Shown piece after piece: positions 63,767-64,000 of a stretch of 64,000 bases of DNA. Every line of letters begins with the position of its first letter. Within the stretch, counting starts at the first letter, position 1. The notes beneath the pieces were generated by a model that was not told the origin of the DNA, searched no databases, and worked only from the letters and a program-made list of their open reading frames with translations. The translations under genes were made by a program, and so were the position numbers. Source of the stretch: Tolypothrix sp. FACHB-123 (lineage in GTDB: Bacteria > Cyanobacteriota > Cyanobacteriia > Cyanobacteriales > Nostocaceae); NCBI RefSeq assembly GCF_014697075.1, contig NZ_JACJRE010000022.1:58088-122087 (forward strand), in the 5' to 3' direction.

Positions 63767-64000
63767 ATTTATTTAATTCGTAATTTCAATTTTCCTCGAC
63801 CTCTGGAAATATGCATTTGGGGTAATTTTGATTGATTTGCTTTTAAATTGGGATTAAAAGCGCAAGGAGCAAAGGTGAGGAACATTTGTCTAGGTTAAGC
63901 ATCGGTGAGAGGTTAAGGTAATTGCACTTTTGTCAAGAGGGTGCAGGGAAAGGGGACAAATCCATCTTGGAGACTGGCTTTCGGAGATATTTAACCACGC

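Overview
The window reads as chromosome from a filamentous, probably heterocyst-forming cyanobacterium (Nostocales). The grounds are the very frequent HIP1 octamer (GCGATCGC), short tandem heptamer repeats between genes, a cox3-type oxidase operon preceded by two DUF2231 genes, large GAF/PAS sensor kinases, a STAND/WD40 giant protein and typical cyanobacterial housekeeping genes (pgk, proB, ruvX, dhaK/dhaL). No tRNA or intact rRNA gene was seen.

Layout. (1) 1-3369, minus strand: an operon of two DUF2231 membrane proteins, oxidase subunit II and the start of subunit I. Subunit II has lost most CuA ligands and subunit I has the A2-type YSHPAV motif, so this looks like a quinol-type alternative oxidase. 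(2) 4203-15188, plus strand: a compact type III-D CRISPR-Cas operon. Its order is csx3, cas10 (GGDD, no HD), a Cas7/Csm3-like RAMP, csx10, a small-subunit-like gene, a CARF-RelE effector, a second RAMP, a PD-(D/E)XK-like protein, a third RAMP, csx19, a fourth RAMP and an unknown 214-residue protein. It ends at a clear intrinsic terminator. (3) 15288-18252: a YoeB-type toxin with an N-terminal extension, a YefM-like antitoxin downstream of it, a decayed two-repeat CRISPR remnant and a Cas6 carrying a C-terminal helix-turn-helix. No cas1, cas2 or intact array lies in the window.

(4) 18380-32471: mostly single genes: methyltransferase, ABC exporter, NADAR protein, TPR protein, family 4 uracil-DNA glycosylase, DUF4112 protein, a gene broken by an in-frame stop beside a fragment matching the rnpB core, pentapeptide, HEAT and GNAT proteins, an AmpG-like permease, a MarC protein, a nitrilase-family amidase and dhaL. 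(5) 32600-45681: a pectate-lyase-like exported protein, dhaK, an acyl-CoA dehydrogenase, a 1259-residue hybrid kinase and a 1287-residue NB-ARC/WD40 protein. (6) 45717-47845: uspA and pgk, divergently transcribed and enclosed by a nearly perfect ~200-bp inverted repeat. (7) 47956-63766: small conserved genes, GNAT, ruvX, a DUF3727 protein, yqeG, proB, a chemotaxis-like pair (CheW-REC protein and a GAF receptor), a substrate-binding protein beside a Ser/Thr kinase, a ROK kinase and a Mut7-C protein.

How the CRISPR genes fit together (inference from families): Cas6 would supply crRNA from arrays elsewhere. The Csx10/RAMP/Cas11-like complex with Cas10 would bind target RNA and make cyclic oligoadenylate. 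The CARF-RelE protein would respond by attacking translation, and Csx3 would degrade the signal. The second theme is repeats: heptamer STRRs and a two-module palindromic element recur between genes, touch the proB start, and have inserted in frame into at least three coding regions.
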